Shown here in pieces: positions 38,371 to 46,764 of a stretch of DNA of 64,000 nucleotides (the stretch's first letter is position 1; each line of letters opens with the position of its first letter). A program made the position numbers and the translations under genes. The notes below the pieces were generated by a model. It did not search any database. It was not told the DNA's origin and worked only from the letters and a program-made list of their open reading frames with translations. This DNA comes from Laribacter hongkongensis DSM 14985 (GTDB taxonomy: Bacteria; Pseudomonadota; Gammaproteobacteria; Burkholderiales; Aquaspirillaceae), in NCBI RefSeq assembly GCF_000423285.1, contig NZ_AUHR01000005.1, positions 186,001-250,000 on the forward strand, in the 5' to 3' direction.

Positions 38371-41070
38371 ATGACCCCGGTCAACGCCGCTGGCGGGCGT
38401 GGCGGCAACGGGGGCGACGGCAGTCGTGGCGTACCGTTCAACTATCAGCTGATCAAGGATACGGCACAAGCCGGCATTGATCTGGCTGATGCGGTGACTG
38501 AAGCTTCTGCGGCATTTTCCAATGCACCGTTTCCCTCGTTTGCAAGCGGTGCCGCACTGGTTGCCAAATCGGTTGTTGCCGGCGTCGAACTGGCCACCCA
38601 GATTGCCAACTCTGCCGAATGGGTCAAAGGCCTGAATGACGGTACCCGCGCCCGGGGCGGTGGTGATGGTGGCAAGGGGGCCGAATTCTTCGGTGGCGGC
38701 AATGGCGGCGGTGGCGGCAATGGCGGTGATGGCGGCCTGTCCTTTACCGAAGGTGGTACGGGGGGCGCCGGTGGTGATGGCGGCAAAGGAGGCTTCGGCG
38801 CCGGTGGCGGATCCGGCGGAGCCGGTGGCAAAGGGGGATCGACCGGTTACGCCAAGAATGGCGATGCAGGTTCCGGTGGTGATGGTGGTTTTGGCGCCGG
38901 GGCTGGCAGCAGTGGCGACAACACCGGCGGTGGTGGCGGATCGGGCTATGGCGGCGCCATCTTCGTGCGTGCCGGCGGCAGCCTGACCATCTCCGGCAAT
39001 GCCCTGTTCCGTGACAACACCGCACTGGCAGGCTCCAGTAACAACAACGGGGCGGCCGGCGATGCCTCCGGAGCCGACATTTTCGTCATGAAAGGCGGCA
39101 GCGTGACCCTGAGCCCGGGGGCTGGCAACACGATCCGCATAGAAGGCGGCATCGCCGACGATAGCGCCGCCAGTATCGGCAGCGCCTCTTATGCATCCGG
39201 AAGGGGAGCCGACGTGCAGATTGCCGGTGGCGGGCTGGTGCAGTTTGCCGGTACGAATACCTATACCGGCAAGACCATGATTTCCGGTGCCACGCTGGAA
39301 GCCACGCTGGGAGAAGGCATCCATGACGACAGCAGCATCGTCTTTAACGGCATCGGCAGCATCAGCGGCGGCATCAGCCCTCATTTCAACGCCGGTGTCC
39401 TGTTGCTGTCGGAAAACGTGACGCGGAAAGCCGGCTCCGTTGTTCCTGGGCAAATTTCTTGGAATGGTGCCGGTGGTTTTGCCGCTGGCACGACCGATGG
39501 CATCCAGCTGAACTTTGGCCGGACCTCCAACTCGCCCAACAGCGGGCAAACCCTGGTATGGGGCAGCAGCTACCTGAGTTCGAATTCCACCCTGGTATTC
39601 GGCTCCGAATACGGACTGGGTTCGGTGGAGTGGATGAACGCCATCAACCTCAACGGCCAGACCGGCAATGTGGTCGTGTTCGACAGCCAGCAGGAAGTCA
39701 ACGGCCAGCCCGTCAACGACGTGGCCTACATGCGCGGCAATATCTACGGTGGCGCCTTGAATATTGGTGCTGCCGGCTACAGCGGCACCCTGTATCTGAC
39801 CGGGCAGAACAGCCTGACCGGCATTACCGTCAACCAGGGCAGTGTCCTGACCGGCGACGGCAATACCACCGGCCGCCTGTTTGATCCTGCTGCTGCCGGC
39901 CCGGTCACGGTCGGCAATGGCGGCAGCCTGCTGCTGGCAGGAGCCGAAAGCCTCGGCAGTGTCAGCGTTGCCAGTGGCGGCAGTCTGGGTACGGCGGCCG
40001 GCGCAAAAATCAGCGCAGCCGATGTCAGCAACAGCGGCACCCTGCTGCTGGGGGATGATGCCAGCCTGTCCAGCCTGACCAACCAGGGTAATGCCTTGCT
40101 GGCCAACATGGGCAAGGTCAGTGTGACCGGTGCCATCGTCAATGCCCATGCCGGCAGGTGGCAGCAAGGTTTCATGACCGTTGCCGGCAACGGCATCGTT
40201 GCCAGTGACAATGCCGACATTACCGCCGCGACGGTGGAGAACGACGGTGACTGGGTTGTCGTCGGCACGCAGCAGGTGCACACCGGCCAGCTGACCGGCG
40301 CCGGTCAGTTCGAACTGACGAACCTGAATGTCAACGGGACAACCAGGCAGGCTGCGCTCACGCTTGACCAGACCGGGGATTCAACCTTTGCCGGCCGGTT
40401 CACCGGCACGGGAAGCCTGACCAAAACAGGTGCCGGCGCCCTGACGCTGACCGGTGCCAATACCGCAACCGGCGGGCTGACCGTCAACGCCGGTACGGTT
40501 GATACCACTGGTGGCGGCACGCTGGCCGATACCGGTGCCATCACCATCCAGTCCGGTGCCACCTTCATTGCCGGTACGGCCGATACCGTCGGGGTTGTCA
40601 GCAACGCCGGCAGCTATCAGGTCAATGCCGTACAGACCGTCGCTTCGCTGGACAACATGGTTACCGGCACCACCAGCCTGAATGCCGATCTGGTGGCCTC
40701 CGGCCCGGTCCGCAACAACGGCATCATCATGGTATCCGGCAGCCGCCAGATCACCACACAGGGCCTGACCGGCAGCAGTACCGGCCGGATCATGCTGACG
40801 AATGCAACCGATGCACTGACCCTGAACCAGATCAATGGCACCGGCCCGGTAACCAAGACCGGTAACGGCGTCCTGCACCTGACGGATGCCAATGGCTTTG
40901 GCGGTGGCTTGCAGGTCAATGCCGGCACCATTGACACCACAGGGGGCGGTACGCTGTCCGACAGCGGCACCATTACCATCCAGTCCGGTGCCGGTTTCAT
41001 TGCCGGAACAGCCGACACCACGGGCGCAGTCACCAATAACGGCATTTATCAGGTCAATGCCGTCCAGTAG
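38371..41070 (+). CDS. Autotransporter segment 3: Gly-rich block and PATR repeats
   Basis: Same frame, between the second and third UAG (open from 38365). The first ~200 residues are dominated by GGxGGxGG repeats. A beta-helical passenger follows with QFAGTNTYTGKTMISGATLEA-like and LTLTGANTATGGLTV-like passenger-associated transport repeats. It ends at the UAG in the second of three ~260-base repeats. Confidence 0.65.
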   Translation: MTPVNAAGGRGGNGGDGSRGVPFNYQLIKDTAQAGIDLADAVTEASAAFSNAPFPSFASGAALVAKSVVAGVELATQIANSAEWVKGLNDGTRARGGGDGGKGAEFFGGGNGGGGGNGGDGGLSFTEGGTGGAGGDGGKGGFGAGGGSGGAGGKGGSTGYAKNGDAGSGGDGGFGAGAGSSGDNTGGGGGSGYGGAIFVRAGGSLTISGNALFRDNTALAGSSNNNGAAGDASGADIFVMKGGSVTLSPGAGNTIRIEGGIADDSAASIGSASYASGRGADVQIAGGGLVQFAGTNTYTGKTMISGATLEATLGEGIHDDSSIVFNGIGSISGGISPHFNAGVLLLSENVTRKAGSVVPGQISWNGAGGFAAGTTDGIQLNFGRTSNSPNSGQTLVWGSSYLSSNSTLVFGSEYGLGSVEWMNAINLNGQTGNVVVFDSQQEVNGQPVNDVAYMRGNIYGGALNIGAAGYSGTLYLTGQNSLTGITVNQGSVLTGDGNTTGRLFDPAAAGPVTVGNGGSLLLAGAESLGSVSVASGGSLGTAAGAKISAADVSNSGTLLLGDDASLSSLTNQGNALLANMGKVSVTGAIVNAHAGRWQQGFMTVAGNGIVASDNADITAATVENDGDWVVVGTQQVHTGQLTGAGQFELTNLNVNGTTRQAALTLDQTGDSTFAGRFTGTGSLTKTGAGALTLTGANTATGGLTVNAGTVDTTGGGTLADTGAITIQSGATFIAGTADTVGVVSNAGSYQVNAVQTVASLDNMVTGTTSLNADLVASGPVRNNGIIMVSGSRQITTQGLTGSSTGRIMLTNATDALTLNQINGTGPVTKTGNGVLHLTDANGFGGGLQVNAGTIDTTGGGTLSDSGTITIQSGAGFIAGTADTTGAVTNNGIYQVNAVQ
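38386..38960 (+). repeat. Glycine-rich coding block (GGxGG repeats)
   Basis: Degenerate GGN-repeats encoding runs such as GGNGGDG and GGAGGKGG. Low-complexity structural part of the passenger, not a CRISPR. Confidence 0.8.
40384..40655 (+). repeat. Autotransporter passenger repeat, copy A
   Basis: First of three ~260-270-base imperfect direct repeats (also 40829-41088 and 41329-41599). Copies A and C are nearly identical at the base level over the LTGANTATGG to VASL part. Confidence 0.85.
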
Positions 41071-41088
41071 GTTGCCTCGCTGCACAAC
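40829..41088 (+). repeat. Autotransporter passenger repeat, copy B (contains UAG)
   Basis: Diverged copy of the same repeat. The UAG at 41068 sits exactly where copies A and C have a Thr codon (AVQ-T-VASL). Confidence 0.85.
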
Positions 41089-41124
41089 ACCGCTACCGGT
41101 ACCAGTACCCTACAAGATGCCCTG

Positions 41125-44118
41125 TTGAGTGCCGGCAGCGTGCACAACGATGCGGGAGGCACGATCAACCAACAAGCCGACATCCTTGCTGCCGGCCTGG
41201 TCGATAACGAAGGCCTCATCGAAGTGACCGGTAACCACGCCACCTCGAGCGGGGGCTATACCGGCGCCGGCACGACCGACCTGAACGCCGGCGCCCTGCT
41301 GACGGTCTGGCAGAATGCCGGTTCCGTCTACAGTGGCCGCTTTACCGGCGCCGGTGCGCTGGCCAAGGGCGGCTCCGGCACCCTGACGCTGACCGGTGCC
41401 AATACTGCAACCGGCGGGCTGACCGTCAGCGCCGGCACGGTTGATACCACTGGTGGCGGTACGCTGGCTGATACCGGCGCCATCACCATCCGCTCCGGTG
41501 CCACCTTCATTGCCGGTACGACCGATACCGTGGGGGCTGTCAGCAATGCCGGCAACTATCTGGTCAACACCGCGCAGACTGTCGCCTCCCTTGGCAACGC
41601 CGGCAGCGGCACCACCCGCCTCAATGCCGACCTGACCGCTACCGGTCCGGTGGGCAACGACGGCCGCATTGTCGTGTCCGGTGCCCGCCAGATCACCATG
41701 ACCGGCCTGACCGGGGGCAGCAGCGGCCAGATCACGCTGGCCAATGCAAGTGATGCACTGGCATTGAAGCAGAGCGGCAATTCCACTTATTCCGGCCAGC
41801 TCAGCGGAGCCGGATCAGTGACCAAATCCGGTGACGGAACGCTGACCCTGAACAAGCCGGGCGGCTTTGACGTGACCAGCCTGATCATCGACCAAGGGAC
41901 CGTGGCACTGGACGGTGCATACATTCTGGCCGAACGGGTTGGCGTAACCGTCAACAGCACGCAGGACCATACCGGCACCCTGAGCCTGCTCAATGGCGAC
42001 CAACGCATCACCAACCTGTCCGGTGCCGGCAATGTTGCGCTGGGCAGCAACCGGCTGACGGTCCTGGGTGACAGCTCGTTTACCGGCCATGTCAGCGGCA
42101 CCGGTGTGCTGGATATCCATCAGGGCTCGTTCCAGGTCAACGACTCGCTGACTTCCACGGATCCGAACAGCATTTTCAATGTCGGCTCCCAGCCGAATGC
42201 CGGCGGTCCGGCCAGCAATCCGTCGGTGACGGTCAACAGCAATTCCACCTTGGCCTTCCCGCGGGTTGACCTTCAGCCCGGCTCGACGCTGGTGGTGCAG
42301 AACAGCGCTGCCGTGCAGTCCGCCAACATCAACCTGAACAGTGCATCCCTGCTGGAAGTCACCGGCGGCGGTAACGTCAACACCGGCAACGCCGGTGCCC
42401 TGACCATGACGGGCAGCACTGCCCGCCTTCTGGTACACGGTGGCGCCAACGTGCAAACCGGCACGCTGGACGTGACGGGTACCAGTGGCAACCGGCTGGA
42501 TATCGTCGGCAATCTGCAGACCGGCACCCTGAACATCCATACTTCGGCCAGCAACCGGGCCGATGCAGCCGTCCTGCACCTTGGCGATGTCACCCAGGGG
42601 CTGGCCGGTACGGTATCGGCCTCCGGAACCACGGTGTCGGGCGGGCTGGTGTCCGGCGTCGGCCGGATCAACGGCAACGTGACAATGGGCCAGAATTCGT
42701 GGCTGGCTCCGGGCAACTCGCCCGGGCAGATAACGGTCGGCAATCTGGCCCTGCAAACCGGTTCGACAACCGAAATGCAGGTGGCACCGCATCCGGCCGG
42801 TGCCCGGGTGGCCGGCAGTGACTACGACCAGGTCGTGGTAAATGGCAACATGTCCATTACCGGCAACGCTGTCCTGCAATTGCAGCCTTACAACGGCGGC
42901 ACGGTGGCGGCCGGTGAGGCCATCCAGCTGTTTGCCGTGCAGCCCGGCAAGGTCAGCGGCCAGTTCGGCAGCGTGCAGAACAGCGGACTGGGCAATGTGG
43001 TGTACAGCCTCGGGAGCGGCAGTGTGGTCGGACTGGGCGCGGGTGGCTACGGCGGTTTCCTGGCCAGCGTTGCACGCACTGAAAACCAGAACCGGATCCT
43101 GTCGGACCTGATGGTCAGCGACGCTGGTGGTGTGCAGCAGTTCTACGGCGGCAAGCTGGTGGAACGTCTGGCGGCGGCTTATGCCGTTGGCGCAGACACG
43201 GGAGCCGTATTCGCCCGCTTCTCGCCGGAGGTCTACGCATCGTTGATGGATCAGGTCAAGACATCGCTCCTGTATTCAGCCCCCGGCATTGCCGACGACC
43301 TGCAACGGACCCCGGTGGGTCTGAGTGCCAGCTACTTCAGCCGTGAGCTGAAAACCGGCAGCCAGTCGGGACAGGCATCGTACGATGTGCGCGCTTCCGG
43401 GGTCCGGCTGGGGTACGGTGACATTGCCGCTGGCGATATCGCCTGGCGCGGCAACCTGATGCTGGAGCATGGCAAGGTCGGCGGAGACTATTTCAACAGC
43501 AGTGGTGACGGTTACAGCGGTAGCGTGCAGCTGGCCAAACCGCTGGCCAGTGTCAGCGGTCTGTATCTGACCGGCCGGCTGGGTTATGGCGAGCAGCGCA
43601 ACGATGTCACCCGCCAGACCAACGATGGTCCGGCCCACGTCAAGGGACTGGGCTCCCGTGCCTGGCTGGCCGGGGTGGGGCTGGCGCATGTCGGCAAGGC
43701 AGGCAGTCTCCGGTTGCAGTCGGCTGTTGAAGTGGTGGGGTATTCGGCCGAGGTGGACGGCTTCAGCGAGTCGAACAGCCAGTCGGTCGCCGATGCCTTG
43801 TCGGTCAAGCGTCAAAGCCAGTCAGGTGGTGCACTGGTGTTGTCCGTCGGGCTGAGCGGAGCCGCAACCGAGCAGCTTGAGCTGTCGCTGGGTGGACAAC
43901 TGGTGAGTTACCAGAAGCGTGGCTATGACGTTACGGCCAGTCTCAATACCGAAAACACGCCGTTTACCGTGCATGCCAAGGGTCTGAGTGCCACGCAGTT
44001 CAACCTGAATGCCGGCGCGCTGTACCGCATCACGCCGGTCGACAGCCTGGGCGCCAGTGTCCAGGGCTTCAACGATGGCGGTTATCAGGCAAACGTGACC
44101 TACAACCACAGCTTCTGA
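41125..44118 (+). CDS. Autotransporter segment 4: PATR repeats and beta-barrel
   Basis: Same frame after the third UAG (open from 41071), 997 residues from the first Met. Beta-helix repeats run to about 43000. The autotransporter beta-barrel (about 270 residues, from near 43240) follows, with alternating strands and the terminal aromatic Phe that BamA recognises. On its own it lacks a signal peptide and could not be exported. Confidence 0.7.
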   Translation: MSAGSVHNDAGGTINQQADILAAGLVDNEGLIEVTGNHATSSGGYTGAGTTDLNAGALLTVWQNAGSVYSGRFTGAGALAKGGSGTLTLTGANTATGGLTVSAGTVDTTGGGTLADTGAITIRSGATFIAGTTDTVGAVSNAGNYLVNTAQTVASLGNAGSGTTRLNADLTATGPVGNDGRIVVSGARQITMTGLTGGSSGQITLANASDALALKQSGNSTYSGQLSGAGSVTKSGDGTLTLNKPGGFDVTSLIIDQGTVALDGAYILAERVGVTVNSTQDHTGTLSLLNGDQRITNLSGAGNVALGSNRLTVLGDSSFTGHVSGTGVLDIHQGSFQVNDSLTSTDPNSIFNVGSQPNAGGPASNPSVTVNSNSTLAFPRVDLQPGSTLVVQNSAAVQSANINLNSASLLEVTGGGNVNTGNAGALTMTGSTARLLVHGGANVQTGTLDVTGTSGNRLDIVGNLQTGTLNIHTSASNRADAAVLHLGDVTQGLAGTVSASGTTVSGGLVSGVGRINGNVTMGQNSWLAPGNSPGQITVGNLALQTGSTTEMQVAPHPAGARVAGSDYDQVVVNGNMSITGNAVLQLQPYNGGTVAAGEAIQLFAVQPGKVSGQFGSVQNSGLGNVVYSLGSGSVVGLGAGGYGGFLASVARTENQNRILSDLMVSDAGGVQQFYGGKLVERLAAAYAVGADTGAVFARFSPEVYASLMDQVKTSLLYSAPGIADDLQRTPVGLSASYFSRELKTGSQSGQASYDVRASGVRLGYGDIAAGDIAWRGNLMLEHGKVGGDYFNSSGDGYSGSVQLAKPLASVSGLYLTGRLGYGEQRNDVTRQTNDGPAHVKGLGSRAWLAGVGLAHVGKAGSLRLQSAVEVVGYSAEVDGFSESNSQSVADALSVKRQSQSGGALVLSVGLSGAATEQLELSLGGQLVSYQKRGYDVTASLNTENTPFTVHAKGLSATQFNLNAGALYRITPVDSLGASVQGFNDGGYQANVTYNHSF
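41329..41599 (+). repeat. Autotransporter passenger repeat, copy C
   Basis: Third copy, closest to copy A. Such near-identical DNA repeats allow recombination that would shorten the passenger in frame by about 0.95 kb and delete the third UAG. Confidence 0.85.
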
Positions 44119-44152
44119 TTTGTCTGTTCGGGAAAGCGTGTCCCGGAGTTTC

Positions 44153-44186
44153 GCAGCCCGTCCACTCTGGCGGGCTGTGTTTTTTT
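44153..44186 (+). terminator. Rho-independent terminator after the autotransporter
   Basis: Stem CAGCCCG/CGGGCTG (plus one G-T pair), 10-base loop, then a T8 run. Confidence 0.85.
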
Positions 44187-44187
44187 G

Positions 44188-44684
44188 TCCGCAGCCGGGT
44201 GACGGCCTGCCCGGCAGCAGGGGGCATCATGCATCGTGGTCAGCCCATGCGGGCCATGGCATGTCTGGCAAAAAGCCTGGCAGACAGCTTCCGTCCACGC
44301 TCATGCGGCACCCGGATGCCGGTGCGATGCCGGACAAGCGGAGTATTTTCCAGACACACGACCAGCATTGATGGCGTCGGGTACCCGGCTGCTGCTGCGA
44401 TGGCTGCCTTGCCGCGGCAGGAGGCACCATCCGGTGGACGGACCAGGTGCCGGCAGACCAGGCAACCGCGAGGCCTCAAGGCAGGAGCAGCATCTGCCTG
44501 GCCGGGCATCCTCCGGAAGACGAAAACGTTCGTCGAGGCAATGTTTGCGTTACCACGCATCTCGCGGCACACTCGCCCGCGTTTTTCCGCGCGAGGGGCG
44601 CGGCAGCCTTGACCCGTCGGCTTGCAAGATGGACGGGAATCGTCGGCCAGCACTGGCCGGCGTGCCTCCCCCTGGAGTGCTTTC
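44188..44684. other. GC-rich leader/spacer before agmatinase gene
   Basis: Nearly 500 bases without a convincing gene; open frames on both strands are arginine/proline-rich shadows. An imperfect hairpin (about 44572-44595, T5 in the loop) lies ~90 bases before the speB start. I see no recognisable riboswitch. Confidence 0.5.
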
Positions 44685-45647
44685 ATGACCGAAATCATCG
44701 GTGACGGTGCCTTCCGTCGTCCGGGCCTGTACGGCTCCACTATCGAAAACACCTACGCCGGCGCCCTGTCTTTCATGCGCCGTAACTACACCCGCGACCT
44801 GACCGGTGTGGACGTTGCCGTCAGCGGCATTCCGCTGGATCTGGCCGTCACCTTCCGCCCCGGCGCCCGACTGGGACCGCAGGCGGTACGGGCTGCCAGC
44901 GTGCAGCTGGCCGAGCTCAAGCCGTTCCCGTGGGGATTCGATCCGTTCGAAGACCTCGCCGTGGTGGACTATGGCGACTGCTGGTTCGACGCCCACAACC
45001 CGCTCACCATCAAGGACAGCATCGTCAACCATGCCCGCACCATCATCAATGCCGGTGCCCGCATGCTGACCTTTGGCGGCGACCACTACGTCACCTATCC
45101 GCTGCTGATCGCGCACGCCGAAAAATACGGCAAGCCCCTGTCGCTGATCCACTTCGACGCCCACTGCGACACCTGGCCGGATGAAAGCCCGGACAGCCTG
45201 AACCACGGCACCATGTTCTACAAGGCAGTCAAGGACGGCCTGATCGACCCGGCCCGCTCGGTGCAGGTCGGCATCCGGACCTGGAACGACGACTTCATGG
45301 GCATCCAGCGTCTGGACGCGCCCACCGTGCACGAAATCGGCGTGGATGAAACCATCCGCCGCATCCTTGCCATCGTGGGCGACAACCCGACCTACCTGAC
45401 TTTCGACATCGACTGTCTCGACCCGGCCTTCGCCCCCGGCACCGGCACGCCGGTTCCTGGCGGGCTGACCAGTGCCCAGGCCCTGAAGATCATCCGCAAC
45501 ATGGGTGACGTGAACCTCGTCGGCATGGACGTGGTGGAAGTGTCACCGCCGTTCGACCAGAGCGAAATCACTGCCATCGCTGCCGCCCACATTGCCTGTG
45601 ACCTGCTGTGCGTCCTGCGCAACCGCAAGCTGGCCGGCAAACTGTAA
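44685..45647 (+). CDS. speB: Agmatinase (ureohydrolase family)
   Basis: Agmatinase hydrolyses agmatine to putrescine and urea with two Mn2+ ions. The 320-residue protein shows all ureohydrolase metal motifs: GGDH with His134, DAHCD with Asp158, His160 and Asp162, and DIDCLDP with Asp241 and Asp243. Residues around GTGTPVPGG fit agmatinase rather than arginase, but closely related guanidino hydrolases cannot be excluded. The ATG at 44685 is preceded by TGGAG; an upstream in-frame Met at 44622 lies in spacer-like sequence. No arginine decarboxylase gene is adjacent. A strong terminator follows. Confidence 0.9.
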   Translation: MTEIIGDGAFRRPGLYGSTIENTYAGALSFMRRNYTRDLTGVDVAVSGIPLDLAVTFRPGARLGPQAVRAASVQLAELKPFPWGFDPFEDLAVVDYGDCWFDAHNPLTIKDSIVNHARTIINAGARMLTFGGDHYVTYPLLIAHAEKYGKPLSLIHFDAHCDTWPDESPDSLNHGTMFYKAVKDGLIDPARSVQVGIRTWNDDFMGIQRLDAPTVHEIGVDETIRRILAIVGDNPTYLTFDIDCLDPAFAPGTGTPVPGGLTSAQALKIIRNMGDVNLVGMDVVEVSPPFDQSEITAIAAAHIACDLLCVLRNRKLAGKL

Positions 45648-45664
45648 AGCGCTCCGCTAAAAAC

Positions 45665-45703
45665 AACGCCCCGCGTCGAACATGTCGATGCGGGGCGTTT
45701 TTG
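45665..45703 (+). terminator. Rho-independent terminator after speB
   Basis: Fifteen-bp stem (45665-45679 with 45685-45699, one internal mismatch or wobble), 5-base loop, then T5. It is the last clearly chromosomal element before the Mu-like region. Confidence 0.9.
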
Positions 45704-45881
45704 CAGAAGGGGCACCCGGTGCTTGTACCGGAGCAGTGCCAGGGGCAAGGGGCAGACGACCGGAGCGGCTTCTGTAGCCTTGCGCCAGGTCTGGCACCTT
45801 GTTGCACCACTTTTGCCATCGTGCCAATACCACCGGATGTGCCGGCTGGCACCCGTTTTGTCACTGGCATGAAACAACGGA

Positions 45882-45910
45882 CCGGGCAGGCGGAGGCGGT
45901 GCCTGCCCGG
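45882..45910 (-). terminator. Hairpin after fibre-assembly gene
   Basis: Ten-bp perfect stem CCGGGCAGGC/GCCTGCCCGG with a 9-base loop, 7 bases past the last tail gene. The T-run is weak, so it may be an imperfect intrinsic terminator. Confidence 0.6.
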
Positions 45911-45916
45911 CATCCG

Positions 45917-46759
45917 TCATGCCCGGGCCGGAGCCGGCCAGTCTGGCCGGAAAGCCTCCAGCTGTGCGCGGTCCATCCGTTCCACCTGCCGTTTCATTTC
46001 GCGCTGGCGGGCATGGATTCCACTGTTGCGCTCGACGATGGCCGCGAACAGGTCCTGCATGTCGCCAAAGCTCATCGGGACATCGGTGTTGTCGGCCGAC
46101 GTCCAGATTTCCAGAGGATTGCGGCCGGACAGCAATACCGTGTCGAGGCGCGTCATGGCGGCTTCGTCGGTATCCCAGACCTGGCCAGCATGTTCAAGAC
46201 GGCACCTTTCCTGCTCATCGCGCCAGATATTGATGCTGTCGCGGGCCGACAGACGCAGCTGGTCGATGGTGGGGGGCGGGGGCTCGGTGAAGGAGCCTTC
46301 CGGGGGCATGTCTCCGGCTTCATTGATGACATGATGGCTGCCATCGGCCAGCCAGTAGCTCTCGCCACGATGGTCCGGCAACAGTTGCCATTGCTCCAGT
46401 CCAGCATTCCAGTGCCGGACCTGTCCGGCTCCCGCGACGGGAGGGACATGCAGGGTGGCGTTCGCCGGAAGGCACTCGCCCAGTCCAGGTGCAGGCAAGG
46501 GCTGGCCGGTGGCCGTATCGTAGGCCGTGATGCTGCGGCAGTCAGGAATGACGGTCCAGCCATCGCCGCGGGCATTGAGCTGCCAGGCGTGATGGGCCGG
46601 TAGTTCTCCGGCAGGTGGATCAATGGCGATGCTGTTGGCTGGCAGTGGCCAGGTCTGGTCAAGCGGGGACAGGTAGGCCGGTACCGGACCGGCATACAAG
46701 CCGTCGGCGTCAATCTTGCAGACCAGCCGGAAAGGAGCCGGGGATGTGGTGGTATTCAT
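45917..46759 (-). CDS. Tail fibre assembly-type protein with DUF4376
   Basis: A 280-residue protein directly after the tail fibre gene (5-base gap), the position of Mu gpU-type chaperones. The N-terminal part has repeated short blocks on inputs such as DADGLYAGPVPAYL and WQLNARGDGW. The C-terminal ~110 residues (ARDSINIWRDEQE, VWDTDEAAMTRLDTVLLSG, MSFGDMQDLFAAIVERNSGIHARQREMK) fit DUF4376, commonly fused to phage fibre proteins. It may be either a chaperone or a structural fibre component. Last gene of the late operon. Confidence 0.8.
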   Translation of the reverse strand: MNTTTSPAPFRLVCKIDADGLYAGPVPAYLSPLDQTWPLPANSIAIDPPAGELPAHHAWQLNARGDGWTVIPDCRSITAYDTATGQPLPAPGLGECLPANATLHVPPVAGAGQVRHWNAGLEQWQLLPDHRGESYWLADGSHHVINEAGDMPPEGSFTEPPPPTIDQLRLSARDSINIWRDEQERCRLEHAGQVWDTDEAAMTRLDTVLLSGRNPLEIWTSADNTDVPMSFGDMQDLFAAIVERNSGIHARQREMKRQVERMDRAQLEAFRPDWPAPARA

Positions 46760-46764
46760 GATGT

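Larger units (their letters stand above)
36661..44118 (+). pseudogene. Very large ESPR-type autotransporter adhesin frame with three in-frame UAG codons
   Basis: One uninterrupted frame of 2486 codons carries UAG at codons 263 (37447), 568 (38362) and 1470 (41068), with no frameshift and no UAA or UGA before the final TGA. Layout: an extended signal peptide (VFRVVWN, WVAVSELTKAKGK, then a hydrophobic core ending near Ala57), tandem GxGI-type repeats, a glycine-rich block, passenger-associated (PATR) repeats, and a C-terminal beta-barrel ending in Phe. It is a type Va secreted or surface-displayed adhesin. As written it would stop at residue 262. It could be a decaying gene or one expressed by amber readthrough. 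GTG start with GGAG 6 bases upstream. The four open segments are listed separately. Confidence 0.8.

Noticed and set aside
38386-38960. CRISPR-like or satellite repeat
   Set aside because: It is in-frame glycine-rich coding DNA without regular spacers.
36661-44118. Genome-wide reassignment of UAG to an amino acid
   Set aside because: phaB and mor end naturally with UAG at family-typical lengths, so UAG works as a stop in this genome.
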